Made by a program: the position numbers and the translations under genes. This document shows positions 10,049-20,240 of a DNA stretch of 64,000 nt, piece after piece. The notes beneath the pieces are model-generated. The model was not told where the DNA came from. It worked only from the letters and a program-made list of their open reading frames with translations, and did not search any database. How positions within the stretch are numbered: the stretch's first letter is position 1; each line of letters begins with the position of its first letter. Source of the DNA: Phaseolus vulgaris (Eukaryota; Streptophyta; Magnoliopsida; Fabales; Fabaceae); assembly GCF_000499845.2 (NCBI RefSeq), contig NC_023758.2, positions 12,001,927 to 12,065,926 on the forward strand, written 5' to 3'.

Positions 10049-12480
10049 TTAAAAGTAAATAGTTAATACAATCCATAAAAATTCAAATTCAGTATCCCCG
10101 ACTAGCTTTCCCTCAACCACGGTCTTGCTCGAGTCTAGCTCCGAGAAGTCGATAGTAGGGTGGACAACGACTGCCTGCTTCAAAGCAACTTCGAATCCAA
10201 TGAGGTAAGATTGGGTGGCGTCCTCTTTGAAGGAGTCAATTGCTTTAGAAAGTTCTCCCCCTTTGCGCATCAGCTCTTTCTTCAAGTCTTCAATCTCGTT
10301 TGAAAGTTTACCCTTCTCCTCAGCAAGGATTAGTCCCTCCTGGGTCTTGTCAGCCAAAGCAACACCCAAGTTGTTAGCTTCATCTCGGTGGTGTTCAACT
10401 TCTTGATGAAGTTCCATGTTCTCTTTAAACTGCTGCTCCTCAACCCTTTTTCGATCTTTTACCTTGACGTTGGCTAGGCAAGTCAAGGAAAATGCTTGAC
10501 TGAGGAGCTTCTCGACATCGTGACAGAGGTGGTCTTCGTCATGAGCCATCAGTTTGGCCTTGTCCTCACCAGGAAAAAAGAATGACTCACCATGAGCTGG
10601 GATGTCGAAATCGGGGTCCAACAAGCTTTTCCTCTGCGAGCTTTTGGCCTCACACTCTTGGATGGTGATGATCTCTTGATTGAGGGCTCGACCATCCGAG
10701 TGAGAATGTTCGGTAGGAGGAGCTTTCTCTAGTCTTTTCCTCTTGAAGACAAGGCTCGAGGTGGTTTGTTCGTCCTGGTTGGATTGGACATGAGCAACAC
10801 TAGTTGAAGCTTTCCTCTTTTGGAATAAAAAATCCTTGTTCATGCTCGCAGCTGCCCTCATTTTTCTGGTACGCTCGGCCAACTCGGCCTTGCTGATGTT
10901 AGAAAACATGCTATTTGCAAAAACAAACAAATACTTAAAGGTCTTGGAGTAATTTTTGCTTTCAAGAGTTAGAAGGGTGATATACCGATATAGTCTTTGA
11001 GAGCACCGGGGAGATATTCCTTGGTCAAGAGTGTTGGTGTGTCGAAGACAACCTTGAAACCTTCCAAGAATTCACAAATGCCTTGGTCCTTTGGGGGCAG
11101 GTCTTCCAAGCGCAGAGAACTCTGGAATCGGGGTTGGGTGTTCAATACAAAGGGAAGTTGTCCAGTAGGGATGAATCTCTTGCCGAGGTGCAGACTTTGA
11201 GGAAACAGATTTTAAATTTTTTATAAGATGATTGGAAGAGGGTAAGCAGACTTGTCCCAGGGGCACGATTTAGAGAAACCCACAACTAGCGACTAGAATG
11301 TTTGAGTTCGAAGAAATAGAGGAAGACTTCCATAGTCGGCGAAATGCCGAGCTGGGTGTTGAAAATGAAGCTTTGATGCCTCTAAATCCATGAAGACAGC
11401 TTGAAGACCTTGTCGCTGTGTTTAGGGTTTAGTTCTAGGTAGTTTAGAATTTGCTAGATCCACTCCTAATCAATTCACAACTGAATCAATCTGGTCTTAA
11501 AAAGGAAAAATGTTTTTCAAAGCTAAGTGAAAAACAACCTGTTGATTTCTCGTTTTAATCGGTTGTTTTTCCTCAGCCTATCTGAAGGGTCTTTTGAAAT
11601 GTTTTGGTTTTGGTTGACTTAACTGTCAAAACCAATTCAAATGGTTAAATCGACATTTCAACTAATTGATTTTTGAATTTCTTAACAACTTTTCATAAAA
11701 AATTTAAATTTGTTTTCAGTTCTTTACGAACTGTTTTGGCTCATGTTTAACTGATTAAAATGACTAGTTTGATGAGCTATATAGCTGTAATTACCCTTCC
11801 TATTTCAAATACAGAGAAAAATATTCAAAAATGTTTTAGAGTGAAAATTTGGATTCAAGAAAGCAAGATTGCCTTGAGCTGTGCTTTGGTTAAAGAGAGG
11901 ATTAGGAGCAACTGTGATTTCCTATAATCAGGTGTAATCTGTTCCATATTCTCTTGTAATTGTTCTTTAGTTTGTATTCTGTAAACTGTGTAACTATAAG
12001 GTCAGAGGATTATTCTGACTGTGTGTGTGTAAAGTCAAGGAGGTTGTGTGTTGTTGTTTGACTTGTGATTTTATCTCTGCTGCCATAAACAATCAGTTAA
12101 AACGCATTTTTAACCGGTTGTTTTTCTGATAACAGTTTTAACAGTTTTGTTTTCTTGGCTGATCTGATTCTTTGATTTGTAAATCAACATCAATCTTCAT
12201 TCTTAGCTAGTATTTGCGAAAAACTTCCCTTAAACAATTCACCCCCAATTGTTAAGGCCATTAATTCTTACACTAGGAACACAAAATTATGAAACCTCGG
12301 ATGAACGCCCAACTATTTGGATGTAGCTGGGTGGGTGCCACGTTCAACTTAGATAATAGTTATTTTCTGAAGATCGACAAGGGAAGGTGAAGTAGGACCT
12401 TGGTGAAGAATGTGGCGTAGAAAAAGCAAAATGGACCATCAGGTTTCGACGACTCGTCACTACATATAGGCTCCCATTCC
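10049..12480 (-). pseudogene. Antisense extra gene of Gypsy-A, 'putative gypsy type transposon' (PF04195-like), split by a solo LTR
   Basis: Read on the minus strand: about 12480-12280 gives CFFYATFFTKVLLHL and APTQLHPNSWAFIRG; about 11370-11270 gives TMEVFLYFFELKHS and LWVSLNRAPGTSLLTLF; 11211-10986 gives HLGKRFIPTGQLPF and LRLEDLPPKDQGICEF ending ALKDYIG; 10910-10049 is an open frame with a long Lys/Glu-rich coiled coil (about residues 150-235) and the tail VVHPTIDFSELDSSKT. The order and wording fit the plant PF04195 family from memory; its function is not known. A GT at 10985-10984 and an AG at 10912-10911 could bound an intron, but the phase does not match. Stops (for example after SIFRK) and the inserted LTR show it is broken. 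Confidence 0.72.
11440..12272 (+). mobile_element. Solo copia LTR inserted in the antisense gene
   Basis: About 833 bp flanked by the 5-bp direct repeat ctagg (11435-11439 and 12273-12277). The right end, AATTCACCCCCAATTG then AATTCTTACA, mirrors the ends of Copia-1 LTRs (GGGGGG block next to TGTTAGAATG) in opposite orientation. It carries AATCGGTTGTTT at 11562 and a variant at 12115. PF04195-like coding homology is present on both sides and absent inside. The left end reads TAG instead of TG, so that boundary is less sure. There is no internal region, hence a solo LTR. Confidence 0.68.
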
Positions 12481-13102
12481 TTACACTCTATTACTTTTAC
12501 TAAACTTTCATGTTTTTTGCTTAGACAACCCCCCAAATTCCCTAAGCTCTATAATTTTCAAACGGGTGGTATAAACAGAGGTCTCTTTAAGAAGTTCCTT
12601 TTTTTCCTAGGGATAAGCAGAACTATAATCCATCTTCGAAGACAACTAAAGCATAAACAAAGATATAATACGAACACAATTCAGGGTAAGGCACACACAA
12701 AATGAATCGAATCGATGTAAAACTAAGATGCATTTCTCAAGATATAGTCAATAAAATAAATGATAATCACCTAGTGAAATTAAGCGAATAAAGCATACAT
12801 GGTTTTCTGGTGAGAAACGACGGTGTGAGGTGGTGTGTAGAAGGAAAGGGAAGTTTTTTGAAAGGAAGAAAGCTGGAGCACAATGATGAGCGTGGAGAGA
12901 AAGAGAGAGATATATTCGAAAGAGGGAAGTGGAACGGTAGGATTTTCTCACTGTCGATGCGAGCGCAACATGTACGCTCCATATTTAGTAAGGTGAAATG
13001 TCTTGTCACGAGACGTTTCAGTAACCGTGTCCCAGCAACCCCTGTGAGAAATGTCATGTTAGTCGTCGGTGCAAGAGAACCTTTGCGCCTTGTCAAGCTC
13101 GG
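12481..13102. other. Leader region of the antisense gene (inferred)
   Basis: No clear domain is seen. On the minus strand about 12930-12820 is CT-rich (ctctctctttctctcc and similar), as in plant 5' leaders. It is followed by an ATG near 12800 and a possible splice donor AG|GTGATT near 12775. This would suit the 5' UTR and first exon of the antisense gene; it is inference only. Confidence 0.35.
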
Positions 13103-13120
13103 CTTGAGCCTAGGGGGTTG
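13103..13120 (+). other. Polypurine tract of Gypsy-A
   Basis: cttgagcctagggggttg immediately before TGTACTGG parallels Gypsy-C (ctcgagcctggggggcaag before TGTACTGG) and Gypsy-B (cttgagcctaggagccaag before TGTACCGG). Confidence 0.7.
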
Positions 13121-13690
13121 TGTACTGGACGGACGAGCTCGGGTCTTCGACTCAAGCACTTGAGTGTAATAGGTCGGCTAGGCAAGCCCATTTGGAGGAT
13201 ACCTAGCTCGACCTAAGGTGAATAATGGGCCTAATGATGTGTCATGAGGTCAGCCTAGATACTTAGCAGTCCATATTAAAAGGGTAATTAAAAGTGAAAC
13301 AACATGATGAATAACTGAAGTAGTTAAGCATATATATATTTTCAATGTAAATAAAATCTGTTAGGAATAATGTCCCATTATACCTGAAAAATAAAGGTAT
13401 ACATTAACGAAATATTCTTATTGATGAAATTGTTGAAGGAATGTCTATAGAAGGGTTTAAAACCCTGAGTAAAGGTAAGTTTTTTTGAGAACTCTACACT
13501 TATACATATTTTATAATTTGAATGTTTTCACTGACTTGATCGTCGAAGTGTGATCAACAAGTCGAACCCCTTCGCTAGCATCTCGATTCAACAATAAAGG
13601 AAAGTCACTTCAACTCCAAACTCACTTTTAAATCTGACTAAGATCAACATACTCGAAATCCACTTTCAAATCCAACTAAGATCAGCAGAC
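13121..13690 (+). repeat. Gypsy-A 3' LTR, decayed
   Basis: It starts TGTACTGGAC after the PPT. At about 13530 it carries tgacttgatcgtcgaagtg, the U5 motif found in all the gypsy LTRs of this window. The right end is estimated from the Gypsy-C LTR length (566 bp); no clear CA end or duplication can be named. Confidence 0.6.
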
Positions 13691-14383
13691 GAGAATAATA
13701 TCTAAATCTAATTTTTTTAAGATGAAATTAACGATTAAGTCTTTCATTTTTGAGGTTGAGTTAGTTTGATTTCTTATATTTTAAAAGTTCAAAAATGATG
13801 TCTTATATTTTTAAGATGAATCCAAATAGTTTTTTTTTAAGTTTATAATTAACTCTATTGATAATTGAAATAAATTACTACTTAAAAGTGGTCGCAAAAC
13901 AATATTTCTTTATGAAATATTTTATTTCATATAGTAACAACTTAGAATTATATTATATTTGAAAAGAAAACCCACCACCCATCATAACGTTATTTTTTTT
14001 TAATTCAAGATTTGAATGAGTTTTTAGTTTCTCTTTTTCACTTACTCATTTTTGTTTTCACTTTTGAATGTCCATTAAAAGAGAAGTGTTGGGAGAGAGG
14101 GAGGGTGTTTAAATTTTTAATTATTAATTTTAAAAAAATTAAAAGAAGAAATTAAGTATAAATATTACAATAATAATAACAACCTACTCCAGTATATCAT
14201 CTGGTATTCAGGGTATGAAAAAATGGTATTTATGGTATTTTTGTCACTTTATGCAAAACCCTGAAATTTAAGACAATGTAAATTATAAGATGAAAGATTA
14301 AAAGTAAAGGCGCAAAGAAGAGTGTGATTGGTAGGAGGGATAACAGTGTGATTGTGAAGACAGTGCAGAGAAATAAAAGGGTG
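13691..14383. other. AT-rich intergenic region upstream of the RCC1 gene
   Basis: No gene or repeat stands out. It should contain the promoter and 5' leader of the RCC1-repeat gene. I could not pick a convincing TATA box or start site. Confidence 0.5.
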
Positions 14384-15562
14384 ATGGAAGAATCCGAAAA
14401 ATCAGAGAAAGAGGATGAAAAATCAGAAAAAGTTGTGTGGAGTTGGGGTGCTGGAACCGAGGGTCAGTTGGGAACAAAGAGTGTTCAGGATGAGGTCTTC
14501 CCTCAACTCCTTCACCAACCCTCTCTCCCTTCTATCTCTTCTCTTGCATGTGGCGGCGCTCATGTCATAGCCTTGACCTCTGGTATCACCGCCATATTTC
14601 TTCCTCCGTCTTTTCTCTTCTAATTTGCAATTTTTCTTCATGTTAATATTATGTTAAACTAATGATGATGATGATAATCTGTAGCTGGGAAGGTACTTTC
14701 ATGGGGTAGGGGAAATTCTGGGCAACTAGGCCATGGGGAGGTTCTGAGTAACGCGTTGTTTCCCAAGGCTGTAACGTCATTGGATGGCTACTTCATAACC
14801 CATGTCGCTGCTGGGTGGAGCCACTCAGGTTTTGTTTCAGGTTTGCTCTCTTCTGGCTATGTCTTCACTGTTTTTGTGAATGTTGAGGTTACTTGGTTTT
14901 CTGCTGAAAGTGGTTACTTGATTGGTTTTCAGATACTGGGTGTGTCTTCACATGTGGGGATGGCACGTTTGGTCAACTGGGTCATGGTGATTATGCCTCA
15001 CAGTGTTCTCCTGTCAAATTGTCATGCTTTGTTGATCAGCGTGCTGTACAGGTTGCATGTGGAATGCGCCATTCCCTTGTCTTGTTGAAAGGTATTGGAT
15101 TGGTTTTAGTTGGTGCCTAGAATGTGTTTGTCTCTCACTTAGGACTTGCCATGTTTCTCCTTTATTTAGCAAAGGGTGTTGTGATGCAGATTGTATAGGA
15201 AATCAAGTTTATGGATTTGGCTCTGGGAAGCATGGTCAGCTGGGTGTCAGCAACGATAAGGTCAAATCTGTTAATGTTCCAAGAGTTGTTAGTGGCTTTG
15301 AAGGTGTTGAAATCTTTGGAATTGCTGCAAATGGAGATCATAGTGCAGCAGTATCTGGTAGGACCACCACTTTCCCCTTCATGACGTCCGTGGCACTATA
15401 TTGTTCTCTAAATGGTTCTAATATCTTCAGTTGATGGGCAAGTTTATACCTGGGGAAGAGGCTTCAAGGGCTTCGAAGATGCTCATGTTCCTCATTGCTT
15501 AAGCTCTTCATTGAAATTTATCAAAGTTGCTCTGGGATGGAACCATGCTTTAGCTATGAGTG

Positions 15563-15572
15563 GTATATATTG
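15563..15572 (+). other. 10-bp frame-breaking insertion in RCC1 exon 5
   Basis: Exon 5 is 232 bp long (1 mod 3), while the other internal exons are 156, 159, 168 and 96 bp (0 mod 3). Removing gtatatattg gives 222 bp and keeps the intron phase, and the homology reads on (EVYMLGGNHLGVLSD). With it in place the frame meets TGA at 15574-15576. Confidence 0.75.
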
Positions 15573-16154
15573 GTGAGGGAGAAGTTTATATGCTAGGTGG
15601 AAACCACCTTGGGGTGCTTAGTGATCTTCAGAACATAAGCCCCCACCCTAGGCATTTACCTGGTAAGGCATTTGAGTTAACGTTGAACAATAAAGACATC
15701 ATAATTTACGCACTTTCTTGTAGCATACATCTCTAATAATTGAGAATGAAACTTGTTGCGATCTAGTTCCATATTACTAGATTTAAACTGTCGATTAGCG
15801 GTCACCATCATACACAACCTTGGCCACACTACCGAATTCTTGTATATTAGTTAAATGCAAAAGAAGTCTCGTAAACTGAGTGTATCAGTTGTAAAGTTCT
15901 CAATGGATTCTGGAGACCAAAGAGTCATCCAATGCGTAAAATTATTAGATCACGGCACTGCATAAATTCATTGGTAATTTATTGGGGGTGAGAAAAATGC
16001 GAATTTTTATGTCATGGAGAATGTTTATATAGCATTACTTTACTCTTATATTTAGTAGATTTAAGAGAAGTCAATTTGGAGAAAGTCCCTGGCCTTGATG
16101 GGATGAAGATTACTGATATTGCTGCCGGAGCCGAGCATTCTGTCATTGTCACAG

Positions 16155-16233
16155 GCAAGATGTACTCTTTTCGTTCTTGAGGAGTTTTGAATCACATAAA
16201 AGTTCTGGCTGACTTCTTTCCTTCTATTTTCAG
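16155..16233 (+). other. GC-AG intron 6 of the RCC1 gene
   Basis: The donor is ACAG|GCAAGA and the acceptor TTTTCAG|AT. The protein frame (EHSVIVT-DNVEIRTWGWG) only joins with this GC donor. GC-AG introns are a known minor class and this donor fits their strong consensus. Confidence 0.8.
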
Positions 16234-16406
16234 ATAATGTAGAAATAAGGACATGGGGTTGGGGTGAGCACGGTCAACTTGGTTTAGGAGATACTTGCAA
16301 CCAAATCAGTCCTGTTACAGTAAGTCTAGGTTATGATTTGAATGGAGCTGAATCAATTAAAGTTTTCTGTGGAAGTGGGTTCACCTTTGCTGCAACCATG
16401 CTCTAA

Positions 16407-18367
16407 ATTCTCCTCAAACTCGATCAAACGCTAATTTCATATGCATGCTTAAAGAAGTTACATTCACCATCAGCTTGGCCTTGTTCTGAACTTCCAGTGA
16501 CAGTAATAGAATTGGTACATTCCACGAAAGCCATCTGCTTCTTAAATATTATTTTGGAGAACCTTGAAGGGAAGGGAATATGGGTGATCCTCTTTTCAAC
16601 CACAAAATAGATGACAGATAAGTTTTTCCGATTTATGGACTTTGCTAAAACTCATTTTTAGTCCATTTAATGCCTGATATTCTCGCAACAGAAAGTGAAA
16701 GGTATTATTTCTTGTTATATATTCGAATTGACTGGGACTTTAGAATGTCAAATATGGTTTCTTCCATCGTCACTGCTCATCAATTGAAGAAGCATAAATA
16801 AAGAAAAGAAAAATATATACTAGATCTTGATCTCAAAGCATTAATTTCTAGAACTGTAAAAATATGCTGCATTGAACCATTTCTCATCTTTTACAATTGA
16901 TCAGAAAGTACGTCAAGAACAACATTCAAAACAGTAAAGGTATGTAACCTTATTACCAACATTTAGTTGGACTGATACGATGAGGCACCACTCCCACAAT
17001 TATATGAACATGTTAAAAATGATGGAATGGGATTAGTTGGTATATAAATCAAGATATCTACATGTAAAAGTAGTACATGGACTGAGTAAAAGAATCAATG
17101 AACTTCTTACCGAATATTTTGTAGGAAAGTTAAAAAATGGGGGGAAAATGGTAACTAACCTAGAGCATGTCATCCTCCTGTGTTCTACAGATATTATCTC
17201 ATGCTAACCTTTCTCTTGCATCAATAGGTTAAGTTATTTGCAGATAATATACAACTAACCTCACATCTTCCAGGATACAGCTGCAAGCTCACAGAAAATA
17301 TACCACTGCTTAATCTCTCCATCTTTCTCTGCAATATAGTTACTATCTATTAATATTTTATGCATTTAAGTCAATTACGCTCAATAAAGTAATCTGAAAA
17401 GCACCAGCACAATCTATATACACAAAAATTTAGTTATGCTTAAGTACGCATTCGATCATTTCGAATCAGAATTCATTTTGCAAAATACATTGACAGGAAA
17501 GCAATTTAATTTTTAATTTTATCAATCAACCACAAACAATTGACCTAGGAAAGCAAATAGTGGTTTATGAATCCATACCCATTTAAATGGACAAATCTTT
17601 AATGTTTTGTTTGATTTGGGAAGTGTAAAGTTGAGGATGTCGGAAAGTGAGGGTGTGAGTATGGGGATTTGAGAAGAAAGTCTCAAATGTTAAAATGGAT
17701 GTGTGAGAAAAATGTATTGAAGTAGGTGAGTGATGTGATGGTTGTAAGGATATTTTAAATTATTTTTAATGATGTAAATTATAAGATTACAAATTTACTT
17801 TTTGTTTATTAAAAAATAAAAAATATTAATTAATCTTGTGCACATGTTAATTAATTAAAATAATGTAAAATTACAATTATAAATAAAAAAAATGTAAAAT
17901 ACGCATCTAGAGAAAAAAAAGTCGCATTAAGAATAGCTTTATAACACCTATTTACCCCAATGATATTTTGTAATACAGTATGGTAGAGTTAATGGTAAAG
18001 CATTTTTATGATATAAAACACAAAATGCTTTTTTCTTTTGTTATATTTTTAAATATTAAAAACATCTTTAAAAAAACATTTTTCAGAAAAAAAACGTACA
18101 AGCATGCAGGCTGTAATATCTAGAAAACAAGTATAAGTTATTTTAACTACCTGAATTGGTGCAATTTAAAAAAAAAAATACAAAAAATAACAAATTATAT
18201 GGGTAAAGTTTTCTAAATCTGCCATTTCCGTAATTTTTTTTTCTAAAATTAAACAATTCCGTTAAAAAGCCCAAGGATAAAGTTCTTCAAAAGAGATTAG
18301 ACCTTGTTGGACCAACCATCAAATGACCCTGTTAAAAGTACTTCTGAAGCATAGGTGACTGATTCTT
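16407..18367. other. Intergenic region downstream of the RCC1 gene
   Basis: No gene is seen; it is AT-rich. At 17699-17760 lies gtgagtgatgtgatggtt with flanks that reappear in reverse complement at about 24270-24330, so a dispersed repeat is likely. Confidence 0.45.
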
Positions 18368-18662
18368 CCTGCACTTTCATACAATTTTTGTGTCACTTTT
18401 ATAAATTTTTCATTTTAAAAAATATTATTCTTTAATATTTTGGATTACATAATTTAAATTTTTTTTTTAGATTCGTAATCAGCTTCCAGATTATGTAATC
18501 TGAAAACCTTTTGTGATTAGCTTCTGGATTACATAATCTGGAAGTCTTTTCTATACATGAGATTAACTTCCGGATTATGTGATGTGTAAGTCTTTTTTTT
18601 AGATATATGATTAGCTTCTCAATTACATAATTCGAATTTTTTTTCTAAATATGAGATTAGCT

Positions 18663-18988
18663 TGTTGGGAAAAACGGATAATTTTCCCACTAAAACAGAA
18701 CCCTAACAGAGCTACCCGACAAATAATATTGAATAAATAAAGCGGAATAATAAAAGAGATAAAGAGGAAAAAACACACCAGACAATTGTTAACGGAGTTC
18801 GGCCAATTTAGCCTAATCTCCGAGCACCGAGCACAGCAAAAACAGCTCACTTTTAATATTATGGGAGAAGATATTACAAATTGGGATATATAGCAGTGAA
18901 GGAGGAAATGTTAATTTATAACCCTCAAATCTCCTTTCCAAACAATGAACCCACCGATGTGGGACTTGGGATTAAGCCAAAATCAACA
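18663..18988 (-). repeat. Copia-2 3' LTR (326 bp)
   Basis: TGTTGGGAAA to AATCAACA. Its inner side is followed by aatctccaccttgg, which on the minus strand is the purine-rich tract CCAAGGTGGAGATT preceding the LTR. Confidence 0.93.
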
Positions 18989-19095
18989 AATCTCCACCTT
19001 GGCTTAATTTCAAGTCTCACCTAAAACAAATCTTCTCAAAACATAACAAAAACAAACTTTGCAGTACTTCAAATTTGCGCCTCCGGGCGCCAACT

Positions 19096-20240
19096 TCAAA
19101 TGCGCAAGATATTAACCAAGTCTAAACAATGTTCAAACTTGGCCCTTGTAACCACCTTGGTGAGCATATCTGCAGGATTCTCCGTAGTGTGAATCTTCTG
19201 GAGAACAATCTCCTCTTCTTCGAGAATCTCACGCACAAAGTGATAGCGAACATCAATGTGCTTTGTCCGTGCATGAAAGACTTGATTCTTTGCTAAATGA
19301 ATAGCACTCTGACTGTCAGAATATAACTCAAGTTGTTTCTGACCAACTCCCAAGTCTTTAAGCAACCCATGAAGCCAAATTGCTTCCTTCACAGCTTCTG
19401 TAATCGCCACATACTCTGCCTCTGTCGTAGACAAAACCACCGTAGACTGCAAGGTAGACTTCCAACTAACTGGCGCTTTTGCTAAAGTGAACAAATAGCC
19501 AGTTGTAAACCGTCGCTTATCCAAATCACCTGCATAATCAGAATCACAATATCCAACTATGCATTGACCAAGTGATTCATCTTGCTCAAATGTCAATCCA
19601 ACATCTAAGGTATTTTGGAGGTACCGTAGAATCCATCTCACAGCTTGCCAATGTCCCTTGCCCGGATTATGCATGTACCTGCTAACAACACTCACAGCCT
19701 GTGAAATATCTGGTCTTGTACACACCATTGCATACATCAAGCTTCCAACTGCATTTGCATATGGAACTTTCGCCATGTATTCTCGTTCTTCATCAGTCGT
19801 CGGAGATAAACGGCTACTCAATTTCAAATGAGGAGCAAGTGGGGTACTTACAGGTTTTGTATCTTCATGTATACCAAAACGTTGTAGTACCTTCTGCAAA
19901 TACTGCTTCTGTGACAGCCAAAGTTTTCCCCTCTCCCTGTCCCTGTTTATCTCCATGCCGAGAATCTTCTTGGCTTCCCCCAAATCCTTCATCTTGAACT
20001 CTTTACTCAACTGAGTCTTTAACCTGTCAATCTCAACTTAGCTCTTTGCTGCAATCAGCATATCATCAACATATAAGAGTAAGTAAATGTAGGAACCATC
20101 TTCAAGTCTACGCAAATACACACAGTGGTCATATTTGCTTCTCTTGTACTTTTGATCCTTCATGAACTTATCAAATCGTTTGTACCACTGTCTCGGAGAT
20201 TGTTTCAGTCCATACAACGATTTGCTAAGTTTACAAACTC
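19096..20240 (-). pseudogene. Copia-2 RT end and RNase H
   Basis: From 20240 leftward the RT motifs SLYGLKQSPRQWYKRF and LLLYVDDMLIAAKS are readable, then a TAA after AAKS (about 20040). The open frame 20010-19096 follows: [32 protein letters not shown], the RNase H motifs [35 protein letters not shown] and [14 protein letters not shown], and the C-terminus [18 protein letters not shown]. The catalytic YVDD and the acidic RNase H residues are present. Two stops (about 20040 and a TGA after GKED at about 20239) cut the polyprotein. Confidence 0.88.

Larger units (their letters stand above)
6540..13690 (+). mobile_element. Gypsy-A: Ty3/gypsy (Tat-like) retrotransposon, 5' part beyond Copia-1, degenerate
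   Basis: Plus-strand order: RT end, RNase H and integrase remnants (6540-9049), 98-bp tandem repeats (9190-9600), an antisense extra gene (about 12480 to 10049), PPT (13103-13120) and 3' LTR (13121 to about 13690). An extra antisense gene between integrase and 3' LTR is a known arrangement in plant Tat-lineage gypsy elements. The pol C-terminus (PRTWNATNLKFYFN) and the LTR start (TGTACTGG) match Gypsy-C closely in form. The left half should lie left of Copia-1, outside the window. The right boundary is approximate. Confidence 0.8.
14384..16406 (+). pseudogene. RCC1-repeat (beta-propeller) protein gene, seven exons, frame broken in exon 5
   Basis: Exons: 14384-14582, 14685-14840, 14933-15091, 15190-15357, 15431-15662, 16059-16154 and 16234-16406 (TAA at 16404). 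Every intron falls after the first base of a codon. RCC1 blades read WSWGAGTEGQLGT, LSWGRGNSGQLGHGEV, FTCGDGTFGQLGHGDY, YGFGSGKHGQLGV, YTWGRGFKGFEDA and RTWGWGEHGQLGLGD, each with a GxxH-type repeat end (GWSHS, GMRHS, NGDHS, GWNHA, GAEHS). Without a 10-bp insertion at 15563-15572 the product would be about 390 aa. With it, TGA at 15574 stops translation after the fifth blade. The family acts as propeller scaffolds or exchange factors (RCC1, UVR8). This member looks like a short single-propeller RCC1 protein, not a proven UVR8. The start ATG was chosen as the first in-frame Met before the acidic leader; an in-frame ATG also lies at 14324. Confidence 0.88.

Noticed and set aside
12767..13159. 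130-codon minus frame overlapping the Gypsy-A PPT and LTR start
   Set aside because: No domain; more likely leader/LTR DNA than a protein. Its CT-rich part is described as a possible leader of the antisense gene.
14324..14383. Upstream in-frame ATG of the RCC1 gene (adds 20 residues)
   Set aside because: The added residues are not RCC1-like, and the ATG at 14384 leads directly into the acidic leader; it cannot be excluded without a transcript.
18623..18850. Minus frame with CSEIRLNWPNSVNN, repeated at 23178-23423
   Set aside because: It lies in both Copia-2 LTRs; LTR sequence read as protein, no evidence of a gene.
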